Position numbers and translations under genes: made by a program
The notes under the pieces: generated by a model
Database searches by the model: none
What the model saw: the letters and a program-made list of their open reading frames with translations, nothing else
What the model was told of the DNA's origin: nothing
Assembly: GCA_963709325.1 (NCBI GenBank)
Contig: CAVPVV010000003.1
Location: 2,480,001 to 2,544,000, forward strand
Length of the DNA: 64,000 nt
Reading direction: 5' to 3'
From: VFZN01 sp963709325
GTDB taxonomy: Bacteria > Acidobacteriota > Vicinamibacteria > Vicinamibacterales > UBA2999
Shown here: piece by piece, positions 26,932 through 36,067 of the stretch
Layout: each line of letters opens with the position of its first letter
Position numbering within the stretch: the first letter of the stretch is position 1

Positions 26932-27201
26932 GTGCCGAACACGATCACCAGACGAGTCTTCGTGGCCGAACTGGCCATGATCAGTGCCCCGCTGATTCTC
27001 GAGGCCCAGGAGAGGGACAAGAACAAGGCCAAGGAGGAAAAGAGGAAGGAAGGCGAGGAGAAGAAAGACGAGGCGAAAGAGAAGGCCGAGGACAAGGTCG
27101 ACGACAGGGAGAAGGTTGTCGATGCCCCGGGAACCGACCACGCTCAGGATCGGCGCAAGGATCGGCGCAAGGACGCAGTCAAGAAACCGCCTGGCGCCTG
27201 A
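26932..27201 (+). CDS. Small exported-looking Lys/Glu-rich protein
   Basis: 89 aa from GTG 26932, preceded by gaagggg at good spacing. The N-terminus (PNTITRRVFVAELAMISAPL) has two arginines and a hydrophobic stretch, like a weak signal or Tat-like leader. The rest is almost only charged residues: DKNKAKEEKRKEGEEKKDEA then KEKAEDKVDDREK, and a direct repeat RRKDRRKD near the end. It probably forms one long charged helix or is disordered. I know no family. The good ribosome binding site and lack of stops favour a real gene, but low complexity makes this uncertain. Confidence 0.5.
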   Translation: MPNTITRRVFVAELAMISAPLILEAQERDKNKAKEEKRKEGEEKKDEAKEKAEDKVDDREKVVDAPGTDHAQDRRKDRRKDAVKKPPGA

Positions 27202-27282
27202 ACCGATCGACGCCCCGCTCGCGCGGGCGTCCGGTCGCCGACCGGCACCTCGAATCGGCCGCGCCCGAGGCGGGTTGCCTGG

Positions 27283-27520
27283 TCATCGCGATCCGACCAT
27301 TCCCTTCACCGACCCTTCCACGTGCTCGAGGTCGGCGATGCTCTTGCTCGGGATCGCCCTCGACGACAATGATGTGGGCGCGCTTGCCCCTCGAGCGGCG
27401 TGAACCCGGCTTCGACGAGCAGTTCCACCTCCCGCTGATCGCGTAGCCGGCGATCGCGCCGCCGTTGGCGGTGGGATCGAGCCCCGCGATCAACGTGCCG
27501 CCCGCGCGGACGAAGGCAAG
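27283..27520 (-). pseudogene. C-terminal remnant of an amidohydrolase
   Basis: Reads RAGGTLIAGLDPTANGGAIA (the family Asp metal-ligand region, '(A/V)GTDP..GG..PG'), then in another frame VELLVEAGFTPLEG. It jumps straight to HIIVVEGDP, and in a third frame SKSIADLEHVEGSVKGMVGS plus stop. The roughly 40 residues between PLEG and the (A)DIVVVDGDP strand are deleted, and there are at least two frameshifts. It is clearly a dead tail of a secreted imidazolonepropionase/prolidase-type amidohydrolase common in this phylum. Confidence 0.7.
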
Positions 27521-27616
27521 TGGTTACGGGCTGCCGCCATGGCCTGCCGCGGCAGGATCCGGGCGACAGGCGAGCTCAGTCGGCAAATCGTGAGATCGCT
27601 GCGGAACGTCAGCGCG

Positions 27617-29430
27617 TCAGCACGACACGCACTTGTGGTTGTTCACCGCGCCCAGCTTCTCCAGCAGCGCCAACGCCTCCGGCCACGGCTGGATGCGCTG
27701 CACCGGGCCATTCGCCATGTCCGCCGTCGTCTTCCCCTCGCGGTTGACGACCTTCGGGTCCGCGCCCTTCGCGACCAGGTAGTTGATCATCTCCACGTCG
27801 CCGCGCGCGGCGGCGTTGTGCATCGCCGTGTTGCCCTCGTGATCGACCGCGTTGACGTCCGCGCCCAGCTCCTCGACCAGGTACTTCACCGCCGCCATCA
27901 TCCCCGTCGGCGCGAAGTTGTGGGTGTTGCCGGCAAAGCCCTCGCCGTAGCCGACGCCGGCCGCGGCGACGAGCGGCGGGACGCCAGGACCGCCCATGCG
28001 GAATCGGCGGGCGGCCTGAGACGTCCTTGTAATCACGCTGGCCATCGTCGGTCGGCGGACGGGTGAGGCCCTTGATGGTCGGGATGTTCGGGTCGGCGCC
28101 GCGCGCGACCAGCAGCTTCATCGCCGACGATGTCGCGGCATAGGCGGCGCGCCAGAACGGCGTGGCGCCCTGCTCGTTGACGCCGGAGAGGTTGCCGCCG
28201 TACCACACCTTGGTCGCCAGGCGCGCGTTCGGGTCGGCGCCCTTGTCGAGGAGCAGCGTCATCATGTCGAGGTACGACAGCTTCTGGTCCTTGTGCGCCC
28301 GCAGCTTGGCGCCGCCGGCGCGCGGCGACCACTCGATGTTGATGGTCTCGTAGAGCGGCGTGATGCCGTTGATGGCCGCGTGGTTCGGGTCGGCGCCGCG
28401 ATCCAGCAGCAGCTTCGCCAGGTCGAAGTGGCCGTTGATGGTGGCCATCACAGCGGCGTGGTGTCGTCGCCGATCTTCGCCTGGTTGACGTCGACGCCGG
28501 CGTCGAGCAGCGCCGTGGCCGTCTCGATATAGCCCTGGCGCGCGGCAAAGAGAAGCGGCGTCATGCCGCCGTGGGTGTTGACCAGCTCGTTGCCGGAGAA
28601 GTCGCGGTCCACGCCCGGCACCTTGGTGGAGGCCGCGCCGGCGGCGCGTAGACGCTGTTGTTCCGCCCGGTGACGTTGCCGCCGTTGCGTCCGCCGCCGC
28701 CCTCCACCGAGCCGGCCTCGTCGCCCGGCTTCTTCGGCGGGTCGGGTTGCCGAACAGCACGCCCTTGAACTTGCTGCGATCGATGACCTTCAGATCCAGC
28801 GGGTCGGAGGTGGCGGAGAGGTCCGCGCCCGGCCTTGCCGAGCGCCGTGATCACCGCCGCGTGATTGGCGGCCGCGGCAAACATCGCCGCCGTCAGCCCG
28901 CGCACGACCTCGCGCGCGTTCAGGTCCACCTTGCGCTTCGGCGATCGCCTCCACCGAGGCCACGTCACCCGACGCCGCCGCGAACATCAGCGGCGTGGTG
29001 CCGTTGTCGGTGGTCGTCTCCGGATTGGCGCCGCCGGCGAGCAGCGCCTCCACGACCGCGCCGTGACCCTGGCGCGCCGCCAGCATCAGCGGCGTGTAGC
29101 GGTTGATGCGCGTGGTCGCGCGCGGGTTGGCACCGGCCCCCAGCAGGAGCGTGGTGCCAGCGGCGCGTCGCCGTTCATCGCCGCCCAGTGGAGCGCGGTC
29201 ATGCCGTCGCCCTGCGCGGTGTTCACGTCGGCGCCCTTCTTGAGCAGCGCGCATCACCGCCGCGGCGTCGCCGCGTTCGGCCGCATCGGCCACCGCCACG
29301 TCGCGCGACAGCTCGCCGCGCCAAGCGGCGACGCGACGATGACGCCGAAGCAAAGCGCGACGAGGCGCGCAGTGACGCGCAACGGCTTGGACGACGCATT
29401 GGAGTCCTGCTCGGCGCTTGGCTGCCTCAT
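27617..29430 (-). pseudogene. Secreted ankyrin-repeat protein, broken by many single-base indels
   Basis: Third gene of the DUF1592-DUF1552-ankyrin operon. ATG 29430 begins MRQPSAEQDSNASSKPLRVT and a hydrophobic leader (LVALCFGVIVASPLG). Ankyrin units are easy to follow across frames: MTALHWAAMNGDAPLA-like, YTPLMLAARQGHGAVVEALL, TTPLMFAAASGDVASVEAI, GMTPLLFAARQGYIETATAL, GHFDLAKLLLDRGADPNHAA, YLVEELGADVNAVDHEGNTA and MHNAAARGDVEMINYLVAKG. It ends GAVNNHKCVSC. I count at least nine frame changes (near 29318, 29245, 29155, 28936, 28828, 28755, 28644, 28450 and 28018). Between them the repeats are well kept with no stop codons. A partial copy of its end lies at 6155-6400. Confidence 0.85.
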
Positions 29431-29458
29431 GGCGCGCCTTCTAGCCTTGCGTCTCGCG

Positions 29459-30877
29459 CTAACCCGCGCCGCCGTCGTCGTGCCGGCGCTCGTCAGATCC
29501 AGCGCCGACGTGCTGATCGCCAAAGCTCGCCATCTCGTCGAAGCCGAGCGTGTGCATGACGGACAGCATGCGCGTTGGCCATCGGCGTGCCGTCGGCGGT
29601 GGCGATGTGCAGGCCGCCCTTCAGCTTGCCGCCGGCGTGACCGGCCAGGAACAGCGGGCAGCGCTTGTGGTTGTGCACGTGCGAGTCGCCCATCGGCGAG
29701 CCGTAGATGACCAGCGAGTTGTCGAGCAGGTTGCCGTCGCCGTCGGCGGTGTTCTTCAGCTTCTCGAGGAAGTAGGGAACCATGCTGACGTGGTAGTGGT
29801 TGATGCGCGCGAACTCCATGATGGTGTTCTCGCGCTCGCCGTGATGCGAGGTGGAGTGGAACGCGCCGTTGAAGCCGCTCTCCGGGTAGGTGCGGTTCGA
29901 GGCGTCGCGTCCGAGCTTGAAGGCGAACACGCGGGTCAGGTCCGAGGCGAAACGCCAGCGCCTGCAGGTCGAACATCAGCTTGACGTGCTCGGAGAACGA
30001 GTCCGGCACGCCAATCGGCGCACCCGGCAGCTCGCGCTCCTCGCCGCTGCTGTTGGTGGCCTCGACGCGCTGGATGCGGCGCTCCACCTCGCGCACCTCG
30101 GTGAGGTAGTCGTCCAGCCGCGCGCGGTCGCGGACGCCGAGCTCCTTCTTCAGCGAGCGACCGACGAGGACAGCCAGTCGAGCAGGCTCTTGTCCTCGAC
30201 CCGCCGCTCGCGCCGCTCGCCGGGCGTGGCGCCGACGCCGAACAGCGTGTCGAACACCACGCGCGGGTCGCGCACCATCGGCAGCGGCTGGTCGGGCGAC
30301 GACCAGCTGATCGAGTCGGTGTAGGTGCAGGAGTAGCCGTAGGAGCAGCCGCCGCTCTGGTCCACGTTCTCGATGCACAGCTGCATCGACGGAATCGGCG
30401 TGTCCTGGCCGAACTTCTGCGCGTACATCTGGTCCAGCGAGGTGCCGACGAAGACGTCCGAGCCCTGGGTCTGCTTCGGGTGGCACTGGGTGAGGAACAC
30501 CGCGCTCGAGCGGAAGTGGTCGCCGCCGATCTCCGGCGTGGTGAACGCCTCGGCCATGGCGGACGTCGGTGTTGCTGATGATGGTGATGTGGTCGCGATA
30601 CGGCTCGAGCGGCTTGAGGCTGCTCGGGCTCAGGTCGAACGCGCGTGCCCGTCTCCGCCGGCGCCCACAGGTTCTTCTTGATGCCGAACGCGGTGCTGCC
30701 CGGCCGAGCCGTGGACCATCTCGATGGCCACCAGCCGCACCTTCTTCGGCGGCCGCCCCCGACTGGCCCGCGGCGATGACCGCCGGCGTCATCGCATCCA
30801 GCAGCGGCAAGCGCCAGGGAGACACCCAGCCCCTTCAGCATCGTTCTGCGCGGGAGGGCTTTGCCGGTGAGGATCAT
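29459..30877 (-). pseudogene. DUF1552 family exported protein, broken by many single-base indels
   Basis: Second gene of the operon, about 470 residues when frames are joined. It begins with a Tat-type leader (ALPRRTMLKGLGVSLALPLL) and shows the DUF1552 order: LVAIEMVHGSAGSTAFGIKK, LKPLEPYRDHITIISNTDVR, EIGGDHFRSSAVFLTQCHPK, DVFVGTSLDQMYAQKFGQDT, LDDYLTEVREVERRIQRVEA, TRVFAFKLGRDASN, LLDNSLVIYGSPMGDSHVHN and a C-terminal SFGD. DUF1552 proteins are sulfatase/DUF1501-like exported proteins of unknown reaction, nearly always beside DUF1592. About ten frame changes (near 30808, 30765, 30705, 30655, 30564, 30165, 29945, 29568, 29510 and 29470) break it. The stop is 28 bp before the ankyrin start. 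Confidence 0.88.
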
Positions 30878-30999
30878 CGGAGGCTCCTGTCGGTTCGTCT
30901 GAGGTCTCGAGGTCTCGAGGCTTCGGGCTCGTCGGGTTCGTCAAGGTTCTGTTCACGAGGTTCTCGGGGTTCTGCCTTCTGCCTTGCTGCCTTCTGCCT
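30878..30999. repeat. Degenerate heptamer-like repeat between the DUF1592 and DUF1552 genes
   Basis: Read on the minus strand, this 122-bp spacer is almost wholly made of 7-8 base units: AAGGCAG four times, then AACCCCG, AACCTCG, AACCTTG, ACGAACCCG, ACGAGCCCG, and CTCGAGAC twice. The units are degenerate but keep an 'AAnCCnG' rhythm. It lies inside an operon, so it would be transcribed. It has no coding sense. Confidence 0.6.
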
Positions 31000-33531
31000 T
31001 TACTTCTGCTGCTGCTGCGCGCGGTCGTCGTCGCGCGGCGCGGCGTCGACCGGTCCCGCCTCGCTCATCCGGAACGTCGGGTGCGTGACGATGCCGACGA
31101 CGAACGCCGAGAACTTGTTGTCCTTCTCCTCGGCGCTGTTGACGATCGACGCGCACGGCGGGCATGTCCTGGTATTCGAGGCGCCGGCCGAGCGCGTAGG
31201 TCATCAGGTTCTCGGTGAGGTTGCGGAGCACCATGTCCTGGTGCTTCAGCAGCGCGTCGCGGAGGCCGATGCGGGCCGTCCATCTTCGTGCCGTCGTAGA
31301 GGTTGCCGACGACGTCCACCGGCACTTCGTTGTCCTTGGTGCGCCAGGCGCCGGTGACGTCGAAGTTGTCGAGCGCGAGGCCGAGCGGGTCGATCACCGG
31401 TGGCACGAGGTGCAGCCGGGTTCTTGCGGTGCTCCTCCATGCGCTGGCGCGTGGAGAGGAGCTTGCCGGCCGACGGAGGACGTGACCGACTCGTCCAGCG
31501 CCGGCACGTTCGGCGGCGGCGGCGGCGGCGGCGTGCCGAGCAGCACCTCCATCACCCACTTGCCGCGCAGCACCGGCGAGGTGCGGTTGGCGACCGAGGT
31601 CAGCGTGAGGATGCTCGCCTGGCCGAGCAGGCCGCGGCGATACGCCGGCAGCGTGACGCGCTGGAAGGCCTGCGCCGTTGACGCCGGCGATGCCGTAGTG
31701 GCGCGCCAGGCGCTCGTTGACGAAGGTGTAGTCCGCGTTCAGCAGGTCGAGGACGTTGCGATCCTCGCGGACGATGCTGTCGAAGAAGAGCTCGGTTTCG
31801 CGGCGCATCGCGTCGCGGAGCGTTTCGTCGAAGAGCGGGTACTCGGTGAACTCCGGGATGCAGCATCTCGAGGTCCTGCAGCCGCAGCCACTGCGAGGCA
31901 AAGCGCGTGGACAGCGCCTCGGAGCGCTTGTCGGCGAGCATGCGGCGCGCCTGGCTGCTCGATGCCGGCGACGGTGCTGAGCTGCCCGAGCTCCGCGGCC
32001 TTGATCAGCTCCGCGTCCGGCCCGCTGCCCCAGATGAAGAACGAGAGCCGCGAGGCGAGGTCGAGGTCGGCCACGCGATAGGTGCCCGTCGCCGACTCCG
32101 ATCGCCGGGCCGCCTTCCATGCGGAACACGAAGCGCGGGCTGACGAGGATGGACTGCAGCGCGAGGCGGATGCCGCCCTCGAAGTCGCCGCCGTCTTGCG
32201 GCCTTCCTCGTAGAACTTCATCGCGTCCTGCAGGCCGTGGCGCCGCCCTTGCCGCGATACGCGCGCGTCGTCAGGTCGCGCAGGATCTTCGCCGCGCACG
32301 CTTCCTCTTCCGCGGCGCTTGGTCGGCCGGCAGGTGAAGATCTTCTTGCGGCTCACCTCTCCGACACGCCGGTCACCTTCGTCGGTCCGACGATGGTCAG
32401 GTCGCGCATGTGCGGGAGGGTGATGGTGCCGTAGCCGTCGCCGCCCTCGGCGGTGTTCTCGATCGGCGCGAGCAGATCGTCCGCGGGCCCTTCGAGGCGC
32501 TGGATGAACGCGGCGGAGATGCGCTGCGGGCCGGCCTTGATGTGGATGGCACGGTGTCCGCACCTCCATCCCGTTCTGACCCTTGTTCTGACCGAAGTCG
32601 GTCTCGGTCATCGTCGGGCATGATGTCGAGCAGCGCGACGCGCTCGCCGTTGATCGAGACGTCCAGCTGCTCCTCGAAGCCCATGGACGAGGAGCGGCGG
32701 TCGGCCGAACAGCCCGCCGAGCGCGGCGTAGATCATCGAGGCCTTGATCACGTACTCGCCGTCCGCGGGGAAGACGTGGACGATCGGAGATGCCGCCGCG
32801 GGTGCCGATCGGGCGCGCCGGCGGCGCGGACCATCTGGTTGCGGCTGTGCTCGATCTTGAAGGTGGCTGAGGTGGCGCTGGCGTTCCGGTCGCCGATGGC
32901 CAGGCGGCTGATCTGGCTGGCCGCGCGCAGGTAGCCCTGCATCAACTGCGAGCGAGAAGTTCTGGACGTCGGCGACGTTGTCGTAGCCGGCGCTGATCGT
33001 GTCGGGCGGCAGCCAGGCGTTGACGTCGACGTCGAGGCCGATGCAGGTCTTCGACTGCGGCGGCGTACTCGGCGCGATTCAGTCGCTGGAACGGACGCCA
33101 GCCTGGACGCGGCGTCGCGGCGGCCGCGGCTTGTCCATCGCCGCCTCGAGCGTGTGCACCATCGCCATCACCGTCGCATCGTCCGGGCGCGGCGCGCCGG
33201 ACGGGCGGCATCATGCGGGCGCGGAGCTTGCGGATGATCTTCTCGGTGAGCTCGCCGTTCTCGATCGATCTTCGCGGCGTCGAAGCCGGCAAGCGACGAG
33301 GCCGCCGGCCTTGGCGCGCGCGGAGTGGCAGGTGGTGCAGTACTTGCCGACCAGTTCGTTCTGCGCTGCGGCGGTCATGCGCGATGGCGAGGCGGGTGTT
33401 GTGTCGTGTGAAACGGCTGGTGCGGGCGCGACTTGTGGGCGCGCCGGTGTTGCGGGCCCTTGCCTGGCGTCTGCGCTGATGCCCAGCGCGACGAAAGCTG
33501 CGACAACAAAGACCGGCAGGACTCGACGCAT
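31000..33531 (-). pseudogene. DUF1592 family cytochrome c-like protein, broken by many single-base indels
   Basis: First gene of the operon, about 840 residues when frames are joined; ATG 33531 begins MRRVLPVFVVAAFVALGISA (signal peptide). Domains in order: a cytochrome c-like segment with one haem-binding motif (LVGKYCTTCHSARAKAGGL, CxxCH), then the DUF1587/1595/1592/1588/1585 series. These include RPFQRLNRAEYAAAV, SSMGFEEQLDVSINGERVAL, YRVADLDLASRLSFFIWGSG, ALSTRFASQWLRLQDLEMLH, DRNVLDLLNADYTFVNERLA, a second CxxCH-like site (TSCH) before VIDPLGLALDNFDVTGAWRT, and ENLMTYALGRRLEYQDMPAV. I place about 23 frame changes over 2.1 kb, mostly +1, with no substitutions that break the family. It would be periplasmic and redox-active. 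Confidence 0.88.
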
Positions 33532-33981
33532 GCGATCCCTCACGCGTGGGCGGCCCACGCGGCCCGACGAATTGCCCGGATGGCGGCGACACCTCGGCCG
33601 GCCATCGCGGGATGGTCTGAAGAGCGTAGGCCGGTCGGCCGGCTGGCGTCAAGTGCTTGTTGCGCATGGGGTTATAAGCGGTGTTTGGAGGCGCCAGGCG
33701 AATTGGAACGGTTGAGCCGGGCTGGCCTTGCGGCCGCCGGCATCCCTCGGAAACCGCTGTTTCAAGCTGCCGGCAAATACGCGGTCGCGTACGCAGGGGG
33801 CCTGTTTGAGCCAAGTGCTTTTTCACGAGCGGGTTGCCTGGTTACTTGAAGTGCACAGGCGACCGCAGGCTGGTTTACGCGAGCCGGCCCAACCGTCTTG
33901 CTCGCACCGTGTGCAGAACTGGGCAAAGAACGGCCGTTCGGTAAAGGCGGAGTCGTAATTGGGCGCGGCCCGACCGCAGCC
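33532..33981. other. Upstream region of the DUF1592 operon; no gene seen
   Basis: 450 bases between the operon start and the tail of the NIPSNAP/SnoaL gene. Open frames here are short and not family-like. Base composition is less GC-rich than its surroundings around 33650-33850, as expected for a promoter region, but I cannot mark a convincing promoter. Confidence 0.4.
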
Positions 33982-34785
33982 TCAGTTCCGCGTGACGTGC
34001 GCGGCCACCGCCTGCCACTGCCCGTCACGCTTCACCCACACGTCCGTGTAGCGCCCGCGCCCCGGCATCCCGCCCGGAACCGTGTAAGCGGTCCGCGCGT
34101 GCACGATCGCCGTGTCGCCGATGATGCGGACATTGACGTCGTGCGCTTCGAGGTTCCGGAGGGTGAACGGCTTCGCCGTGGCCTCGAGGAACTGCGCCCG
34201 GTCGAGCAGCGACCCGTCGGCCGTCGTACAGAGAAAGTCGCGGGCCAGCAGCTGCTCGAAGCGCGTCACGTTCGAGGTCCGCACCGCGTCGATGTAGTCC
34301 GCGTTGAGGCGCGTCAGCTTCTCGAGATCGGAAGCCACGGTCGGTGTCGAGGTGGTGGTCGTCATGGTGCGTCGCAGTCCTTCCAGGGTGGGATGATCGA
34401 CACGAATCAGGATGGTGGTGTAGTTCTCGATGGCGGCGAGAACCGCCTCGCGCGGGCCGTCGCGCCACTCGGGGCTGGCATAGAACGCGTCCTCGTCGCG
34501 GTTCCGCGCCTCGAGACTGGTGAACGCGCGCATCAGGTACCACGTGTCGCTGTCATGCGGTGACGGCCCGTAGGCGACGACATCCACCTTCCAGCGATGG
34601 AGCAGCGGCAACGAGTCGCGCACGAAACGCTCGTGGAAGCGTTCGCGCTCGCTTGGCTTCAGGTTGTACGAGCGAATCTCCAGCAGCACGCCGTCACCCG
34701 TCGCCTGACGCGCGCCGTCCCGACCGGACGCGGCAACGAGCGGCGCGGCGACCGCGATCACCACGAGCATGATGATCAGGCGCAT
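33982..34785 (-). CDS. Exported NIPSNAP - SnoaL-like (DUF4440) fusion protein
   Basis: 267 aa from ATG 34785 (MRLIIMLVVIAVAAPLVAAS, signal peptide); the frame extends upstream to 34854 without a leader. The first half is a NIPSNAP/ferredoxin-like domain: LLEIRSYNLKPSERERFHER, DSLPLLHRWKVDVVAYGPS and AFYASPEWRDGPREAVLAAI. The second half is an NTF2/SnoaL-like DUF4440 domain: LTRLNADYIDAVRTSNVTRF, DRAQFLEATAKPFTLRNLEA, GDTAIVHARTAYTV and a C-terminal QWQAVAAHVTRN. The second half is close to the single-domain protein at 46620-47030. It faces the AraC regulator divergently, which may control it. The biochemical role is unknown. Confidence 0.85.
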   Translation of the reverse strand: MRLIIMLVVIAVAAPLVAASGRDGARQATGDGVLLEIRSYNLKPSERERFHERFVRDSLPLLHRWKVDVVAYGPSPHDSDTWYLMRAFTSLEARNRDEDAFYASPEWRDGPREAVLAAIENYTTILIRVDHPTLEGLRRTMTTTTSTPTVASDLEKLTRLNADYIDAVRTSNVTRFEQLLARDFLCTTADGSLLDRAQFLEATAKPFTLRNLEAHDVNVRIIGDTAIVHARTAYTVPGGMPGRGRYTDVWVKRDGQWQAVAAHVTRN

Positions 34786-34916
34786 CGCGAGAGATTCTGC
34801 AGGCGACGGTCGCCAGGCGGCTATCACCGGTTTTCGATTCGACGCCGACCTCATCGGTGGCGGATCGACGGCTGCAACCGGACAATCGCCGTCCTATACT
34901 GCGGAAGGCGACGCGC

Positions 34917-35795
34917 ATGAGGCACTCGACGGCTCTCGTCGCAGAACAGCAGTCTCCGACGATCCGCGAGCCGCTGCTCGACACCCCGGTGGCGCTCGCC
35001 GAGGACGTTCTCTGCTTCGAGAGGCAAGGCACGCAGGGGCGCGAAGGTTTCTCGGCCGCCTTCCAGGTCTGCCTCCCCTACCGCGGGCTCTTCGTCTGGC
35101 ACGTCGGCAGCGACGACATCGTCGGCGACGCCAACCAGGTGCTGTTCGTGTCGCGCGGGGAGCCGTTCCGGCTCACGCAACCGGTGCCGCGCGGCTACGC
35201 CGAGCTGATCATCACGCCGAGCGAGGAAACGCTTGCCGACGTGACCGACACCCCGCCAGCCCGACTCTCGTCGCATCCACTGTTCCGCCGCCGCAGTCAT
35301 CGTGCCGACCCGTCGCTTCAGCGCCTGCGCACGCGGCTGCTCCACCGCCTCGAGGCCGGGGGGGCGGATCCGCTGCGAAGCGAGGAGGCGATCGTCGAGC
35401 TCCTGCGAGGCGCGTTTCAAGCGAACGGGAACGGCAGGCCGGCACACGCGCGGACGCAGCGGCTCATCGCGCGAGCCAAGACGTACCTCGAGGAGAACCT
35501 CTCGACGCCGGTCCATCTGCACGAGGTGGCGCGGGCCGCGGGCGCATCACCCGCGTACCTGACCGACGCGTTCCGCCGCCACGAAGGGATCCCGCTGCAC
35601 CGCTACCTGGTTCAGCTGCGGCTGTCGCGAGCGCTGGTCGAGTTGCCTCACGCCAACGACCTGACGGGGCTGGCCCTCGACCTCGGCTTCTCGAGTCACA
35701 GCCACTTCACCGCGGCGTTCCGCCGGATGTTCCAGTGCACGCCGTCGGAGTTCAGGGAATCGACGCGGCGGCTCACGCCCCGTAGCGCTGTCTGA
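34917..35795 (+). CDS. AraC-family transcriptional regulator
   Basis: About 292 aa. The N-terminal part is a cupin-like sensor domain (CLPYRGLFVWHVGSDDIVGD, NQVLFVSRGEPFRLTQPVP). The C-terminal 110 residues are a full AraC double helix-turn-helix: LIARAKTYLEENLSTPVHLH, EVARAAGASPAYLTDAFRRH and LTGLALDLGFSSHSHFTAAF followed by RRMFQCTPSEFR. ATG 34917 is chosen because ggaagg lies upstream; the frame opens 60 bases earlier. It is divergent from the NIPSNAP/SnoaL gene and may regulate it; that is inference from position only. Confidence 0.9.
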   Translation: MRHSTALVAEQQSPTIREPLLDTPVALAEDVLCFERQGTQGREGFSAAFQVCLPYRGLFVWHVGSDDIVGDANQVLFVSRGEPFRLTQPVPRGYAELIITPSEETLADVTDTPPARLSSHPLFRRRSHRADPSLQRLRTRLLHRLEAGGADPLRSEEAIVELLRGAFQANGNGRPAHARTQRLIARAKTYLEENLSTPVHLHEVARAAGASPAYLTDAFRRHEGIPLHRYLVQLRLSRALVELPHANDLTGLALDLGFSSHSHFTAAFRRMFQCTPSEFRESTRRLTPRSAV

Positions 35796-35825
35796 GCAGC
35801 GCCACGCCGGTCCAGGAGACAGCCG

Positions 35826-36056
35826 ATGCCATTCAAGAGCCAGGCGCAGCGGCGCAAATTCGCCCAGCTTCTCGTAGACGGCAAGATCTCGAACGAGACC
35901 TTCGAGGAATGGAACCGCGAAACTGGCGGGAAGCACCTGCCCGAGCGCGTGAAGCCCGGCGCGAAACGTCGCCAGACGACGCGGAAGATGGCGAAGAAGA
36001 AGAAAGCAAAGAAGGCGACGTCTCGGCGGGCCTCGGCGCGGGCGCGAAAACGCTGA
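35826..36056 (+). CDS. Small basic protein, 'MPFKSQAQRRKFAQL' family
   Basis: 76 aa with a good ribosome binding site (aggagacagccg). The first half, MPFKSQAQRRKFAQLLVDGK then SNETFEEWNRETGGKHLPER, is a short conserved module found in many bacteria and phages as a small unannotated protein. The second half is a run of Lys/Arg (KMAKKKKAKKATSRRASARA) that would bind nucleic acid non-specifically. It sits 30 bp after the AraC gene and 11 bp before the alpha/beta hydrolase gene, all on the plus strand, so it may share their transcript. Function unknown. Confidence 0.8.
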   Translation: MPFKSQAQRRKFAQLLVDGKISNETFEEWNRETGGKHLPERVKPGAKRRQTTRKMAKKKKAKKATSRRASARARKR

Positions 36057-36067
36057 GGAGGTCTATC

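Noticed and set aside
31000..33531. Idea that the indels always fall at codon boundaries and follow a C[G]/G[C] rule
   Set aside because: Frame restoration only limits each indel to a few bases. I can always choose to delete the base at a codon boundary, so the apparent rule is produced by my own parsing and the high GC content.
31000..33531. Programmed frameshifting as an explanation for the broken operon
   Set aside because: More than twenty shifts in one gene without slippery heptamers or downstream structures is not compatible with known recoding.
33762..34028. 88-residue minus-strand frame
   Set aside because: No ribosome binding site, no motif, and overlaps the end of the NIPSNAP/SnoaL gene.
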